64,000 bases of DNA, from positions 1 through 64,000 of the forward strand of contig NZ_LBJG01000084.1 of NCBI RefSeq assembly GCF_028128765.1, written 5' to 3'. Shown piece after piece: positions 6,448 to 15,772 of this stretch (positions within the stretch are counted from its first letter, which is position 1; each line of letters begins with the position of its first letter). The notes beneath the pieces are model-generated. The model had not been told where the DNA came from. It ran no database searches and worked only from the letters and a program-made list of their open reading frames with translations. The DNA is from Bradyrhizobium sp. CCBAU 51627 (GTDB lineage: Bacteria; Pseudomonadota; Alphaproteobacteria; Rhizobiales; Xanthobacteraceae). Made by a program: the position numbers and the translations under genes.

Positions 6448-9138
6448 TCAGAGCTTCAGCCGAACGTCGCAGATATCGGGCTCGGTCGGGTCCGGCTTCA
6501 CCTCGAAACCGAGGTGCCGGCACATCTCGAGCATGACGACGTTCTCCTTGAGCACATCGCCCGAGATGGTCTTGAGCCCTTCCGACCTCGCATAATCGAT
6601 GATCAGCTGCATCAGGGCCCAGCCGAGCCCCCTGCCCTTGAGGTCGGAGCGCAGCAGGATTGCGTACTCACCGCTCTCGTAGATCGAATCCGAGTGGAGC
6701 CGCACCACGCCGACCATCTCGTTCTTGTCGTCGAATGCAATGAACGCCATGGCGCGCGCGTAGTCGAGCTGGGTGAGGCGCGCGATGAACTCGTGAGTAA
6801 ACTCCTTCATCGGCGCAAAAAAGCGCAGGCGGAGATCGTGGGCTGTAACGTGACGAAGGAACTCGTGAATGGTCGGCTCGTCCTCCGGGCGCAGGGGACG
6901 CACTGAAATGTGCCAGCCATCTTTCAGCGTAAAACGGCGCTCCCATTGTGACGGATAGGCGCGGACGGCGAGATTGGCGGGGCCCGTGCCCGCGAATTTC
7001 CGCTGCGGCGGCCCTACCGCGACGCGGGCATCGACCGCTGTGACGCCGGTTTCGTCCGCGAGCAGCGGATTGATATCGAGCTCGCGGATTTCGGGAATAT
7101 CGGTCGCCATTTGCGCCAGCTTGACCAGGACCAGGGCGACGGCGTCTTCCTTGACGGCCGGCACGTCACGATAGGCACGGAGCAATCGCGACACACGGGT
7201 ACGATCGATCAGATCCCGGGCGAGCTGCAAATCGAGTGGCGGCAGCGCCAGGGCCTTGTCGTTGATGATCTCCACCGCCGTGCCGCCCCGGCCGAACACG
7301 ACCACCGTGCCGAAAGTGGGATCGTCGGCGAGGCCCAGGATCAGCTCGCGCGCCTTTGCCTTGACGACCATCGCTTGCACGATGACGCCGTCAATGCGGG
7401 CTTCGGGCCGCAACTTCTTCGCCCGCGCAAGAATATTGGCCGCCGCTCCTCGCACCGCAGCCGGCGTGGTCAGGTTGAGCACGACCCCGCCGACATCGGA
7501 CTTGTGCACGATATCGCGCGACAGGATCTTGAGCACGACGGTCGCGCCTTGTGCAAATATCTCGTCCGCATAGGCGACCGCCTGCTCGACATCATCAGCC
7601 GCATAGGTCGGCACCATCGCGATGTCATAGCACCCGAGCAGATGCTTGATCTCGACGGGCTCGAGCCATTCGCGACCGTCGGCAATGGCCCTTGCGACAA
7701 TTTGCTTTGCAGCCGCCACATCAGGCACAAAGGTGTCGGGCATCGCCGGGGGAACCTGGCTCAACTCGTCGATCACCTCGCGATGACGGACCAGATGCAT
7801 GAAGCCGCGCACCGCGTCATCTTCGGTCGGGTAGTTCGGAATGCCGGCGCCGGACAGCGTCGCAATGATCTCCTGATCGGCCCCGACCCAGGCTGCCAGC
7901 ACCGGCTTGGCCCAGCTGCGGTGCTTCTCGCGATATTTGCTGACGAGTTCGGTCACGGTCGTCGCGATCTGGGCGGCCGAAGCGATCGCGGTCTGCACGT
8001 TGAGCACGAGAACCGCGTCGTTACCCGGATCGTCGAGCAGCACTTCCAGCGCTGCGGCATAACGCGAGGCATCGGCGTCGCCGACAATGTCGATGGGATT
8101 GGCGCCGGACCAAGTCGGAGGCAGCACTGCGTCCAGCTTCTGGCGCGTATCCGGTACCATGGGAGCGGGGAGTCCGCCGAGATCCGCCAACCGGTCGATG
8201 GCCAGGACGCCGATACCGCCACCATTGGTGAGAATGGCCAAGCGCTTCCCCGCCGGCGATCCGATTCGACCGAGCGTCTCGGCACAATCGAACAGCTCAC
8301 GCAGATCAGACACCCGAAGGACGCCGGCGCGACGGAAGGCGGCATCATAGACCGCGTCCGCACCCGCGAGCGCGCCCGTATGTGTGGCGGCAGCCTTCGC
8401 ACCCTGCGCCATCCGGCCGGATTTGACCACAACGACAGGCTTCACGCGCGCGGCTGCGCGCGCCGCCGACATGAACTTCCGCGCGTCCTTGACGGCCTCG
8501 ATGTAGAGCAGGATGGCACGAGTCTTGTGATCCATCGCGAAATAGTCGAGCAGGTCCGCGATGTCGACATCGATCTGATCGCCGATCGTGACGATGCCCG
8601 AGAAGCCGACGCCACGCTGCGCGGCCCAATCCACCATGCCGGCCGCGATCGCCCCCGATTGCGAGATCAGCGCGAGGGTTCCCGCTCCCGGCATGTGCGC
8701 GGCGAAACTCGCATTGAGGTTGACGCCGGGCATCATGATGCCGAGGCAATTGGGGCCGATCAGCCGCATACCATACTTGCGGGCAGCTGCGACGGCGGCT
8801 TCCTCGAGGGATCCCGGCCCACGACCGAGCCCCGCCGAGACGATCAGCGCGCCGGCCGAGCCGCGACGCCCGGCTTGATCGATGATGTCGGGAACCTGAT
8901 CCGCCGGCGCCGCAATGACGACGAGCTCCGGCAGGAAAGGCAATTGAGCCAGGCTGCTCACCGCAGCCACCCCGCCGATCTCCGCATGACGCGCGTTCAC
9001 CAGGCCGAACTGCCCCTTGAAGGCCGATTTGCGAACATTTTCCAGAACCGCGCGTCCCACGGACGCTTGTCGGGGGCTCGCCCCGACAAGTGCCACTGAC
9101 TGGGGCGACAGCAGGTTTTTCAGGCGGTAAGTCGACAT
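6448..9138 (-). CDS. Acyl-CoA synthetase (NDP-forming) fused to GNAT acetyltransferase (Pat-like)
   Basis: An 896-residue protein. An N-terminal CoA-binding Rossmann domain (SVALVGASPRQASVG, residues 14-28) and a succinyl-CoA-ligase-like domain are followed by an ATP-grasp domain (about 480-690). A GNAT acetyltransferase comes last (about 730-890, with LLRSDLKGRGLGWALMQLI as acetyl-CoA loop). This is the architecture of Pat/PatZ protein lysine acetyltransferases, which often silence acyl-CoA synthetases. The ATG at 9138 was chosen because MSTYRLKNLLSPQSVALVGAS matches the family start. It neighbours a universal stress gene on the same strand. Whether the synthetase half is active cannot be judged. 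Confidence 0.88.
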   Translation of the reverse strand: MSTYRLKNLLSPQSVALVGASPRQASVGRAVLENVRKSAFKGQFGLVNARHAEIGGVAAVSSLAQLPFLPELVVIAAPADQVPDIIDQAGRRGSAGALIVSAGLGRGPGSLEEAAVAAARKYGMRLIGPNCLGIMMPGVNLNASFAAHMPGAGTLALISQSGAIAAGMVDWAAQRGVGFSGIVTIGDQIDVDIADLLDYFAMDHKTRAILLYIEAVKDARKFMSAARAAARVKPVVVVKSGRMAQGAKAAATHTGALAGADAVYDAAFRRAGVLRVSDLRELFDCAETLGRIGSPAGKRLAILTNGGGIGVLAIDRLADLGGLPAPMVPDTRQKLDAVLPPTWSGANPIDIVGDADASRYAAALEVLLDDPGNDAVLVLNVQTAIASAAQIATTVTELVSKYREKHRSWAKPVLAAWVGADQEIIATLSGAGIPNYPTEDDAVRGFMHLVRHREVIDELSQVPPAMPDTFVPDVAAAKQIVARAIADGREWLEPVEIKHLLGCYDIAMVPTYAADDVEQAVAYADEIFAQGATVVLKILSRDIVHKSDVGGVVLNLTTPAAVRGAAANILARAKKLRPEARIDGVIVQAMVVKAKARELILGLADDPTFGTVVVFGRGGTAVEIINDKALALPPLDLQLARDLIDRTRVSRLLRAYRDVPAVKEDAVALVLVKLAQMATDIPEIRELDINPLLADETGVTAVDARVAVGPPQRKFAGTGPANLAVRAYPSQWERRFTLKDGWHISVRPLRPEDEPTIHEFLRHVTAHDLRLRFFAPMKEFTHEFIARLTQLDYARAMAFIAFDDKNEMVGVVRLHSDSIYESGEYAILLRSDLKGRGLGWALMQLIIDYARSEGLKTISGDVLKENVVMLEMCRHLGFEVKPDPTEPDICDVRLKL

Positions 9139-9211
9139 GGTCACAATCGTCCGATCGGGCTCCGGGTCCGGCAAGTACGAAACTAACCCGAATAGGAGTT
9201 GGAAACGCAAC

Positions 9212-10051
9212 CTAGTGCGACATCATCACCCAGCACGGTGGCTGGCCGATGACAGTCTTGGTCACACCGCCCCAGACGATCTCATTCAGGCGCGAGTGGT
9301 GATAGGCACCCATGACGATGGCGTCGACGGCGTGGGACTGCGCCCAAGCCCCCAGCACCTTGCCGATTGAGCTTCCGCTGCTCTTCACAGTTTCGAAGGA
9401 CGCATAAACCCCATGTTCCCTGAGGTGGTGGACGAGACTGAGGCCCGATTGTGCGATGACTTCGGTCTTGTCGTCCGCCACGGTCACCACACGGACCGAA
9501 GCAGCTGCCTGAATCATCGGCAGGGCGTCGCCAACAGCGCGCGCGGCGCGAGCCGAGTGGTCCCAGGCGATCACGACATGCTCGAATTCCGGCCGCAGCG
9601 CGTCCGCGTGCTGCTCTGGACAGAGCAGCAGCGGCCGGCCGGATTCAAAGAGGAAAGTTTCAACGATGTTTTCGGTTCGGCTGTCGTGGGCCTTTACGGG
9701 GATCAGGCTGAGATCGCTGAAGCGTGCATGCTCCGCCAGGGTCGATGCGATCTGGTCCGCCGGCACCTTGCCCGATCGGCTTTGGGCACGCGTACCGGTG
9801 CGCGAGGCCGCTTCAGTGAATACATTCAGGAGCTGCTGCATATCGCCCTCCTCGCACACAACGCTGAGTTCTGCGGACTCCTTGGCATCGGGAAAGACCA
9901 CATTCGGGCGCACGAAAACGTCGTCCTCCAGCGCGAGCCCGGTGATTCTGGCGCCGAGGTCGGCTGCAACGGCGACGCATTTCTCAATCGCGGCGAGCGC
10001 AGGCCCGCTCGGCTGACCGACAAGCGGCAGAAAGACGTCCTTGATGGGCAT
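9212..10051 (-). CDS. Tandem universal stress protein (UspA family)
   Basis: A 279-residue protein with two Usp folds in series. The second carries a loop resembling the ATP-binding signature (VMGAYHHSRLNEIVWGGVTK). Tandem Usps of this type act in the cytoplasm under stress or low oxygen. The ATG at 10051 (MPIKDVFLPL) fits the family start. A FixK/FNR box centred 54.5 bases upstream (10099-10112) gives near-ideal activator spacing. Confidence 0.88.
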   Translation of the reverse strand: MPIKDVFLPLVGQPSGPALAAIEKCVAVAADLGARITGLALEDDVFVRPNVVFPDAKESAELSVVCEEGDMQQLLNVFTEAASRTGTRAQSRSGKVPADQIASTLAEHARFSDLSLIPVKAHDSRTENIVETFLFESGRPLLLCPEQHADALRPEFEHVVIAWDHSARAARAVGDALPMIQAAASVRVVTVADDKTEVIAQSGLSLVHHLREHGVYASFETVKSSGSSIGKVLGAWAQSHAVDAIVMGAYHHSRLNEIVWGGVTKTVIGQPPCWVMMSH

Positions 10052-10098
10052 CGGGATTCTCCTTCCGAACCACAATAAGCCGCTCTTCGTCAGGTCCC

Positions 10099-10112
10099 TT
10101 GATTCTCGTCAA
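10099..10112. promoter_or_regulatory. FixK/FNR box, usp-proximal
   Basis: TTGATTCTCGTCAA, a TTGA-N6-TCAA match, is centred 54.5 bases from the minus-strand usp ATG. At -41.5 this leaves a leader of about 13 bases. Confidence 0.75.
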
Positions 10113-10148
10113 GGCGGGGAACGCCGCCCGCGCCGGCAAAGACCGGCG

Positions 10149-10162
10149 TTGACCAAGGTCAA
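10149..10162. promoter_or_regulatory. FixK/FNR box, adh-proximal
   Basis: TTGACCAAGGTCAA, a perfect match, is centred 70.5 bases upstream of the alcohol dehydrogenase ATG on the plus strand. It is the second box in this 174-base divergent spacer, so each gene appears to have its own site. Confidence 0.75.
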
Positions 10163-10225
10163 GCACTGGCCGCGCAGTCGCTCTATGGGTATTCAGTCGG
10201 AGCGGTTTGTCCCCGGAGAGCCCTT

Positions 10226-11209
10226 ATGCGTGCGATGGTGTTACCGGTCCCACGAGCGCGGCTCCGAATGGAGGAGCGGCCTGACCCAGTCCCCGGCGTT
10301 GGCCAGATTCGGGTGAAGATAAGCGCTTGCGGGGTATGTCGCACCGACCTGCATGTCGTCGACGCCGAGTTGCCCGATATTCACTATCCGATCGTGCCTG
10401 GCCATGAGATCATTGGCCGGGTCGACCTCGTTGGCCCCAATGTTACAACGCACGTGCTTGGTGACCGGGTCGGCATTCCCTGGCTCGGCTTCACATGCGG
10501 AAGATGTCGATTCTGTCGGGAAGGCATGGAAAATCTGTGCGACGCACCGCTGTTCACCGGCTATACGCGTGACGGCGGCTACGCAACACACACCATCGCC
10601 GATGCCCGCTACGCATTTCCAATCGGCGAAGGCGACAATGACGTGGAGATTGCCCCATTGCTGTGCGCAGGGCTGATCGGCTGGCGCTCGCTGGTGCTGG
10701 CTGGTCCCGCAGAGAGACTCGGCCTCTACGGCTTTGGCGCGGCCGGCCATATCGTCGCACAAGTCGCAATCTGGCAGCGGCGATCTGTCTATGCATTCAC
10801 GCGCCGGGGCGATGACGCCGCTCAAGACCTCGCGCGACGTCTTGGTGTCGTCTGGGCGGGGGCTTCCGACGAAATACCCGCCGAGCTGCTCGACGCCGCC
10901 ATTATCTACGCACCAGCCGGGGAACTGGTTCCGGCTGCGTTGCGCGCCGTCCGAAAAGGTGGTCGCGTGGTGTGCGCCGGCATCCATATGTCCGACATCC
11001 CGAGCTTTCCATATCATTTGCTCTGGGAGGAACGGCAGTTAGTCTCGGTCGCCAATCTGACCCGGCAGGACGGACTGGATTTTCTCAAGGTCGCACCACA
11101 AGCCGGTGTGCGCACCGAGACGAAGGCATTTCCGCTGGATCAAGCCAACGAGGTTCTGGGCATGCTGCGGAACGGTCAGATCCTGGGCGCGGCCGTCCTG
11201 ACGCCCTGA
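10226..11209 (+). CDS. Zinc-dependent alcohol dehydrogenase
   Basis: A 327-residue medium-chain dehydrogenase. The catalytic zinc site is visible as CGVCRTDLH plus GHE, and the structural zinc lobe as four Cys in CGRCRFCREGMENLC. The cofactor domain has a GFGAAGHI glycine motif (about 173-180). A cggagag ribosome site precedes the ATG. It interconverts alcohols and aldehydes with NAD(P); the substrate is not readable. A FixK/FNR box upstream implies expression under low oxygen, where it could dispose of reducing equivalents. Confidence 0.9.
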   Translation: MRAMVLPVPRARLRMEERPDPVPGVGQIRVKISACGVCRTDLHVVDAELPDIHYPIVPGHEIIGRVDLVGPNVTTHVLGDRVGIPWLGFTCGRCRFCREGMENLCDAPLFTGYTRDGGYATHTIADARYAFPIGEGDNDVEIAPLLCAGLIGWRSLVLAGPAERLGLYGFGAAGHIVAQVAIWQRRSVYAFTRRGDDAAQDLARRLGVVWAGASDEIPAELLDAAIIYAPAGELVPAALRAVRKGGRVVCAGIHMSDIPSFPYHLLWEERQLVSVANLTRQDGLDFLKVAPQAGVRTETKAFPLDQANEVLGMLRNGQILGAAVLTP

Positions 11210-11220
11210 CGGTGCTTCCG

Positions 11221-12756
11221 ATGCCTGCTTCGATGAAAGATCAAACGGCGATCCAGGAACGGGTCTTCCAGGCCCTGGCTGGACATCCGGGCGTGACGCG
11301 GATCGATACGCATGGCGCCTCGGTTTTTCTCGACGGCGATCGTGCGTTGAAAATCAAGCGAGCCGTGCGGTTTCCCTTCCTCGACTATTCGACGCTCGAG
11401 AAGCGCAAGGCGGCCTGCGAGGAGGAAATCCGGATCAACCGGCCGCTCGCGCCACAGATCTACTACGGCGTCATCGCGATCACTGAGGAGCCGGATGGAT
11501 CGGTGAAGGTCAACGGCCATGGCCAGCCGATCGAATACGCCGTTGACATGTCGCGTTTCGACGAGAGCCAGACGCTGGACCATCTGGCGAAGACGCTAAA
11601 GTTCGATGCGGATCTTGCATCAGCCATTGCCGGCGCGATCGCGGCATCGCACGCGGCGGCAACGCGTGCCGACGGCAAGGCATGGATTTCCGCGATCCCT
11701 GCCCTGATCGACGGCAACAGTGCGGGCCTGCAGAACCGCAATCATCTTCAGGGCGCAGACATCGAACAGCTCGCGCGCGCTTCGCACGAAGCATTCCTGC
11801 GCACCCGTCCCTTGCTTGAAGAACGCGGCCGCCAAGGCTTCGTCCGCCGTTGCCACGGCGACCTGCATCTCGCGAATATCGTGCTGATTGACCAGCGGCC
11901 CGTGCTGTTCGATGCCATCGAATTCGATGCACAGATGGCCACGGTCGACGTGCTCTACGATCTCGCCTTCACGCTGATGGACCTGCTGCGCCACGATCAG
12001 CCGCTGGCCGCAAACGTTGTCCTGAACCGTTACCTTGCCGCGACGCCGTCCGAAAACCTCGATGCGCTCGGCGCGCTGCCGCTGTTCATGTCCATTCGCG
12101 CCGCGGTTCGGGCCCAGGTGGCCTTGGCACGGCCGAAGTCATCACATTCCAATGATGCCGATATCCTTGACGAGGCGCGCCGCTACTTTGAGCTTGCCCG
12201 GACGCTGATCCAGCCTCCTGCTCCCCGTCTGATCGCGGTCGGCGGGCTGTCGGGCACTGGCAAGACGGTTTTGGCAGCGGCTCTCGCACCAACCGTCGTA
12301 CCGCAGCCGGGCGCCGTAGTGCTCCGCAGCGATGTCATTCGCAAGGAAATGTTCGGAGTGGCCGACACGGACCGGCTGCCACCATCTGCCTACACGCCCG
12401 AACTTGCACAGCGGGTTTATGCAATCTTGGCCGAGCGCGCCCGCCATGTGCTGGCCCAGGGCCATTCAGTGATCATTGACGGCGTGTTCGCCCGCGATGT
12501 CGAGCGAGACGCCGTCGCCACACTGGCCCGAGATTGCAACGTGCCTCTCACCGGACTCTTCCTGGTCGCGGATCTGGCAACCCGGCAGGCTCGAATCGGC
12601 GGCCGGCGCGGCGATGCATCCGATGCCACGCAAGAGGTTGCCGCCTTGCAAGAGCGCTATAAGATCGGCCCTATCGGGTGGGCGAGCATCGATGCATCCG
12701 GGACACAAGCGCAGACGCTCCAGAGCTGCCGGGATGCGATCGTTGAAAACAAATAA
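11221..12756 (+). CDS. APH-like kinase fused to P-loop ATPase
   Basis: A 511-residue two-domain protein. The N-terminal part (about 1-310) resembles aminoglycoside-phosphotransferase-like kinases, with the catalytic loop CHGDLHLANIVLID (about 212-225) and a metal-binding FDAIEFD. The C-terminal part (about 335-505) is a zeta-toxin/AAA-like P-loop kinase with Walker A GLSGTGKT (about 342-349). Annotations of this family usually read bifunctional aminoglycoside phosphotransferase/ATP-binding protein; the true substrate is unknown. It starts 9 bases after the dehydrogenase and is likely co-transcribed with it. A GTG at 11212 is an alternative start. Confidence 0.82.
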   Translation: MPASMKDQTAIQERVFQALAGHPGVTRIDTHGASVFLDGDRALKIKRAVRFPFLDYSTLEKRKAACEEEIRINRPLAPQIYYGVIAITEEPDGSVKVNGHGQPIEYAVDMSRFDESQTLDHLAKTLKFDADLASAIAGAIAASHAAATRADGKAWISAIPALIDGNSAGLQNRNHLQGADIEQLARASHEAFLRTRPLLEERGRQGFVRRCHGDLHLANIVLIDQRPVLFDAIEFDAQMATVDVLYDLAFTLMDLLRHDQPLAANVVLNRYLAATPSENLDALGALPLFMSIRAAVRAQVALARPKSSHSNDADILDEARRYFELARTLIQPPAPRLIAVGGLSGTGKTVLAAALAPTVVPQPGAVVLRSDVIRKEMFGVADTDRLPPSAYTPELAQRVYAILAERARHVLAQGHSVIIDGVFARDVERDAVATLARDCNVPLTGLFLVADLATRQARIGGRRGDASDATQEVAALQERYKIGPIGWASIDASGTQAQTLQSCRDAIVENK

Positions 12757-12781
12757 GGCAATCTGATTGGCGCGGGCTAGG

Positions 12782-13741
12782 ATGGCGCACCCGACCATGA
12801 GTTCGACGGCGACCGGCCCTGCCAAGCCGGCGGCGGGCCGTAATGCGCGGCCAGGCCGCCTCAGCCCCGGCATGGCCTGCGATACGGCCTTTCGGATCAT
12901 CGCCCGCCGGCATCTCGCCGCCGTCCTCGCCCAGCACGACGGCACATGCCGCGGCGATCCGGATGCGTTGCACCAGATCCGGATCGCCTTGACCCACCTG
13001 CGGACCGCGATTCGCTTCTTTTCGCCCATGGTCGACGATGCACTGCGGCCCAAAGTCTGGGCCGAGTTGAAATGGCTGAATAGCCAGCTCGGCATGGTGC
13101 GGGACCTCGACGTCGCCATCGAACGCGTGGTCGCCGGCGCGGAGCTCGCCGAGCTCCACCACTGGGACGAAAGGCGCGACGAAAGTCATCGCCTGCTGGC
13201 CCGCGCGCTGCGATCGGCGAGATATCGCCGTCTGGTCGAACAGACATCGAGCTGGATCGAGGGCGGCCCCTGGTCAACCAGGCGCAGCAAGGAAGCCATC
13301 AGACTTCGCCGCGGCCCTCTCGCCGACCACGCCATGGCGCAATTGACCGATTGGGAAAGGACGCTGCTGAAGAAGGCCCGGAAGCTACGCAAGCTTGACG
13401 TCGAGAAAAGGCACAAGCTGCGGATTCTCAACAAGCGGCTGACTTATTCGATCGAGTCGCTGGAGGATCTGTTCGCCGACAAGTCGCTGAAAAAGCAGAA
13501 GGCGATCCTCAAGCAATTGCGCAGGGCGCAAAAGTCGCTAGGGCAGCTGAACGATGATGCGCGCGGTCAGATGCTGGCCACGTCACTGAACGAGGCCGTT
13601 CCCAAGACAGCCACTCGATTTCTCGACCCCAAGCGCGAACGGAAGCTACTGCGAACGGCCGCGACGGCCTATCGCAAACTCGAAAAGGCCAAGCCCCTCC
13701 GCCCCTGCGACCTGTCTCCGGATCCGGAGCCCGAGCATTAG
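12782..13741 (+). CDS. CHAD domain protein
   Basis: A 319-residue protein rich in Arg, Lys and His, with conserved alpha-helical CHAD features (HQIRIALTHLRTAIRFF, LNSQLGMVRDLDV, LRILNKRLTYSIE). CHAD proteins bind polyphosphate through basic surfaces and often associate with PHA or polyphosphate granules. That fits the neighbour: a PHA synthase gene converges on it and the two stop codons overlap by 4 bases. The exact start is uncertain (12767, 12782 or 12797). Confidence 0.85.
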   Translation: MAHPTMSSTATGPAKPAAGRNARPGRLSPGMACDTAFRIIARRHLAAVLAQHDGTCRGDPDALHQIRIALTHLRTAIRFFSPMVDDALRPKVWAELKWLNSQLGMVRDLDVAIERVVAGAELAELHHWDERRDESHRLLARALRSARYRRLVEQTSSWIEGGPWSTRRSKEAIRLRRGPLADHAMAQLTDWERTLLKKARKLRKLDVEKRHKLRILNKRLTYSIESLEDLFADKSLKKQKAILKQLRRAQKSLGQLNDDARGQMLATSLNEAVPKTATRFLDPKRERKLLRTAATAYRKLEKAKPLRPCDLSPDPEPEH

Positions 13742-15573
13742 GTGCGGACGTAGTCGCCCGGTGCATCTGGAAGGCTGCCAATGTCGCCGTACCCGATCGG
13801 CGGCGGATCGCAAGGCTCGCCGGATTTCGCGATGAGCCAGCGAGTCCACTCCGGCCACCACGATCCCTCGATATGCGGGGCCAGCTTCAGCCATTCATCC
13901 GGGCCGACATAGGGCGCGTCCGCACCCTTGGTCATTACCTGATAGCTGTGCCCGGCCTCGTCGGGCGGCGCGACGACGCCGGCATTGTGGCCGCCGCTGG
14001 TCAACAGGAAGGTCAGGTCGGCATCGACCTGATAATGGAGCTTGTGCACGGATCGCCACGGCGCCACGTGATCGGTGAGTGTGCCGACCACGAACATCGG
14101 GATGTGAATGTCGGAAAGAGAAATATTTCTGCCTTCGACAGGATAACGTCCCTCGGCCAGATCATTGTTGAGGAACAGCTTTCGCAGATATTCCGAATGC
14201 ATCCGATACGGCAGCCGCGTCGCGTCGGCGTTCCAGGCCATCAGATCACTCGGCGCCGACGCCTCGCCCATCAGGTAGTCATGCGACAACCGCGACCAGA
14301 TCAGATCGTTCGAACGCAGCAGCGCGAACGCGCTCGCCATCTGCGTCGTATCGAGATAGCCTCGCTGCCACATCATGTCTTCGAGAAAGGCAACCTGGCT
14401 ATCGTTGATGAAGAGCGTCAGCTCGCCGGCCTCGGTGAAGTCAGTTTGCGCGGCCAGGAGAGTGATAGTCCCGAGACGATCGTCGCCGTCGCGCGCCATC
14501 GCGGCGGCAGCGATCGACAGCAAGGTGCCGCCGAGACAATACCCGAGCGCGTGAATCTTCTGCGCCGGTACGATTCGGCCAATCACATCCAGCGCCGCCA
14601 TCACGCCCAGCTTGCGATAATCGTCGAACGCGACATCCCGATCTCTTACGTCCGGATTGCGCCAGGAGATTGCGAAGACGGTAAAGCCTTGGTCGGTGAG
14701 ATATTTGACCAGCGAGTTCTGCGGCGACAGATCGAGGATATAGTATTTCATGATCCAGGCCGGCACGATCAGGATCGGCTCGGGCCGCACCTGCGCCGTG
14801 GTTGGATGGTACTGGATCAACTCGATCAGCTCGTTGCGGTACACGACCTTGCCGGGCGACACCGCAACCGTCTTGCCGACGATAAACTGCCCGTCCAGGA
14901 CGGACTTCGCGGCTGCAAGCGTCCGCATCAGGTCGCCGCACCAGTTCTGTCCGCCGAAGATGAAATTCTCGCCGCCACTCTGAAACGCCTTCTCCAGCAC
15001 CTGCGGATTGGTCATTGCGAAATTCGACGGCGCCAGCATGTCGAGCATCTGGCGCACAGAGAATTCGACGATCGCCTCGTTCGCATGCGAGACGCCGCGC
15101 ACGCCCGTCGTAGCATCGTGCCACCAGCGCTCTCCGAGCAGAAACGCCTGCGCAAGAACATTGAACGGCGCGGCCTCCCATTGCGGCGCCCTGAAGCGGC
15201 GATCCCGGCCCTCCGGCCGGATCACGGACCATGGCTTTTGCTCGGGCGACGTCGCGTGCGCGGCAGCTTCCAGCAGACGGCCGGAGTCACGAACGACGCT
15301 CTCAGCAATCTCCATTCGACGCTGGGGCGCCCCCGCAAGATGCAAGCTCCAATCGAGCCAAGCGAGCAGCAAGGCCGTCGGCGAGAGTCCACCCGTGAAC
15401 CGCGCGAGCAAAGCGTGGAACGTGCGATCGAGTGGGTAGGATTCCGGCACCGACTTGACGGCCGATTTCTCCGCGGTTGGCTCGGTGTTCGTCACCGAGC
15501 AGGCGACGTCCACAATCGGATCGATGGAGACCACCGACTGTTCGGGCTGGGGAAGAATTCGCATAACGTTCAT
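13738..15573 (-). CDS. phaC: Class I-type poly(3-hydroxyalkanoate) synthase
   Basis: A 611-residue PHA polymerase. It carries the lipase-like nucleophile motif GYCLGG with the catalytic Cys, an Asp in GTLTDHVAPW and a His in GGHNAGVV, plus the family region around WWHDATTGVRGV. It polymerises 3-hydroxyacyl-CoA into storage polyester on granules in the cytoplasm. No phaB, phaE or phaP is adjacent, so it is probably one of several paralogues in this genome. The FixK/FNR box at 15697-15710 is about 130 bases upstream and may serve it or the divergent CBS gene. The ATG at 15573 is favoured over 15600. Confidence 0.9.
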   Translation of the reverse strand: MNVMRILPQPEQSVVSIDPIVDVACSVTNTEPTAEKSAVKSVPESYPLDRTFHALLARFTGGLSPTALLLAWLDWSLHLAGAPQRRMEIAESVVRDSGRLLEAAAHATSPEQKPWSVIRPEGRDRRFRAPQWEAAPFNVLAQAFLLGERWWHDATTGVRGVSHANEAIVEFSVRQMLDMLAPSNFAMTNPQVLEKAFQSGGENFIFGGQNWCGDLMRTLAAAKSVLDGQFIVGKTVAVSPGKVVYRNELIELIQYHPTTAQVRPEPILIVPAWIMKYYILDLSPQNSLVKYLTDQGFTVFAISWRNPDVRDRDVAFDDYRKLGVMAALDVIGRIVPAQKIHALGYCLGGTLLSIAAAAMARDGDDRLGTITLLAAQTDFTEAGELTLFINDSQVAFLEDMMWQRGYLDTTQMASAFALLRSNDLIWSRLSHDYLMGEASAPSDLMAWNADATRLPYRMHSEYLRKLFLNNDLAEGRYPVEGRNISLSDIHIPMFVVGTLTDHVAPWRSVHKLHYQVDADLTFLLTSGGHNAGVVAPPDEAGHSYQVMTKGADAPYVGPDEWLKLAPHIEGSWWPEWTRWLIAKSGEPCDPPPIGYGDIGSLPDAPGDYVRT

Positions 15574-15696
15574 GGGTTTCCTGCGCGCTGCTGGTCGCAT
15601 GTGACAGGATATGACCGTCTGCCTTGGAGACGTTGAGCTGCATCAATTCCAGGAAGCAATCACAATCGCTTAATCCGCGAGAACCGGTCCGCCCGC

Positions 15697-15710
15697 TTGA
15701 CCTGCGTCAA
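15697..15710. promoter_or_regulatory. FixK/FNR box upstream of CBS-BON protein
   Basis: TTGACCTGCGTCAA matches TTGA-N6-TCAA. Its centre is 69.5 bases before the CBS-protein ATG (15773). The PHA synthase start on the other side is 130.5 bases away, so the CBS gene is the likelier target. Confidence 0.72.
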
Positions 15711-15772
15711 ACTGCGCCGCGGGGCCTGATCTAGATTTCCCATCGAAGTTCGAAAAGCCAGCGGAGCATTCC

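Noticed and set aside
7111..9099. 662-codon plus-strand open frame
   Set aside because: It lies antisense to the acyl-CoA synthetase/GNAT gene. Its composition (many Arg, His, Gln, Asp) is the usual mirror of a high-GC gene, with no domain or ribosome site.
13873..15636. 587-codon plus-strand open frame
   Set aside because: Antisense to the PHA synthase, whose catalytic motifs are clear; the mirror frame has no motifs.
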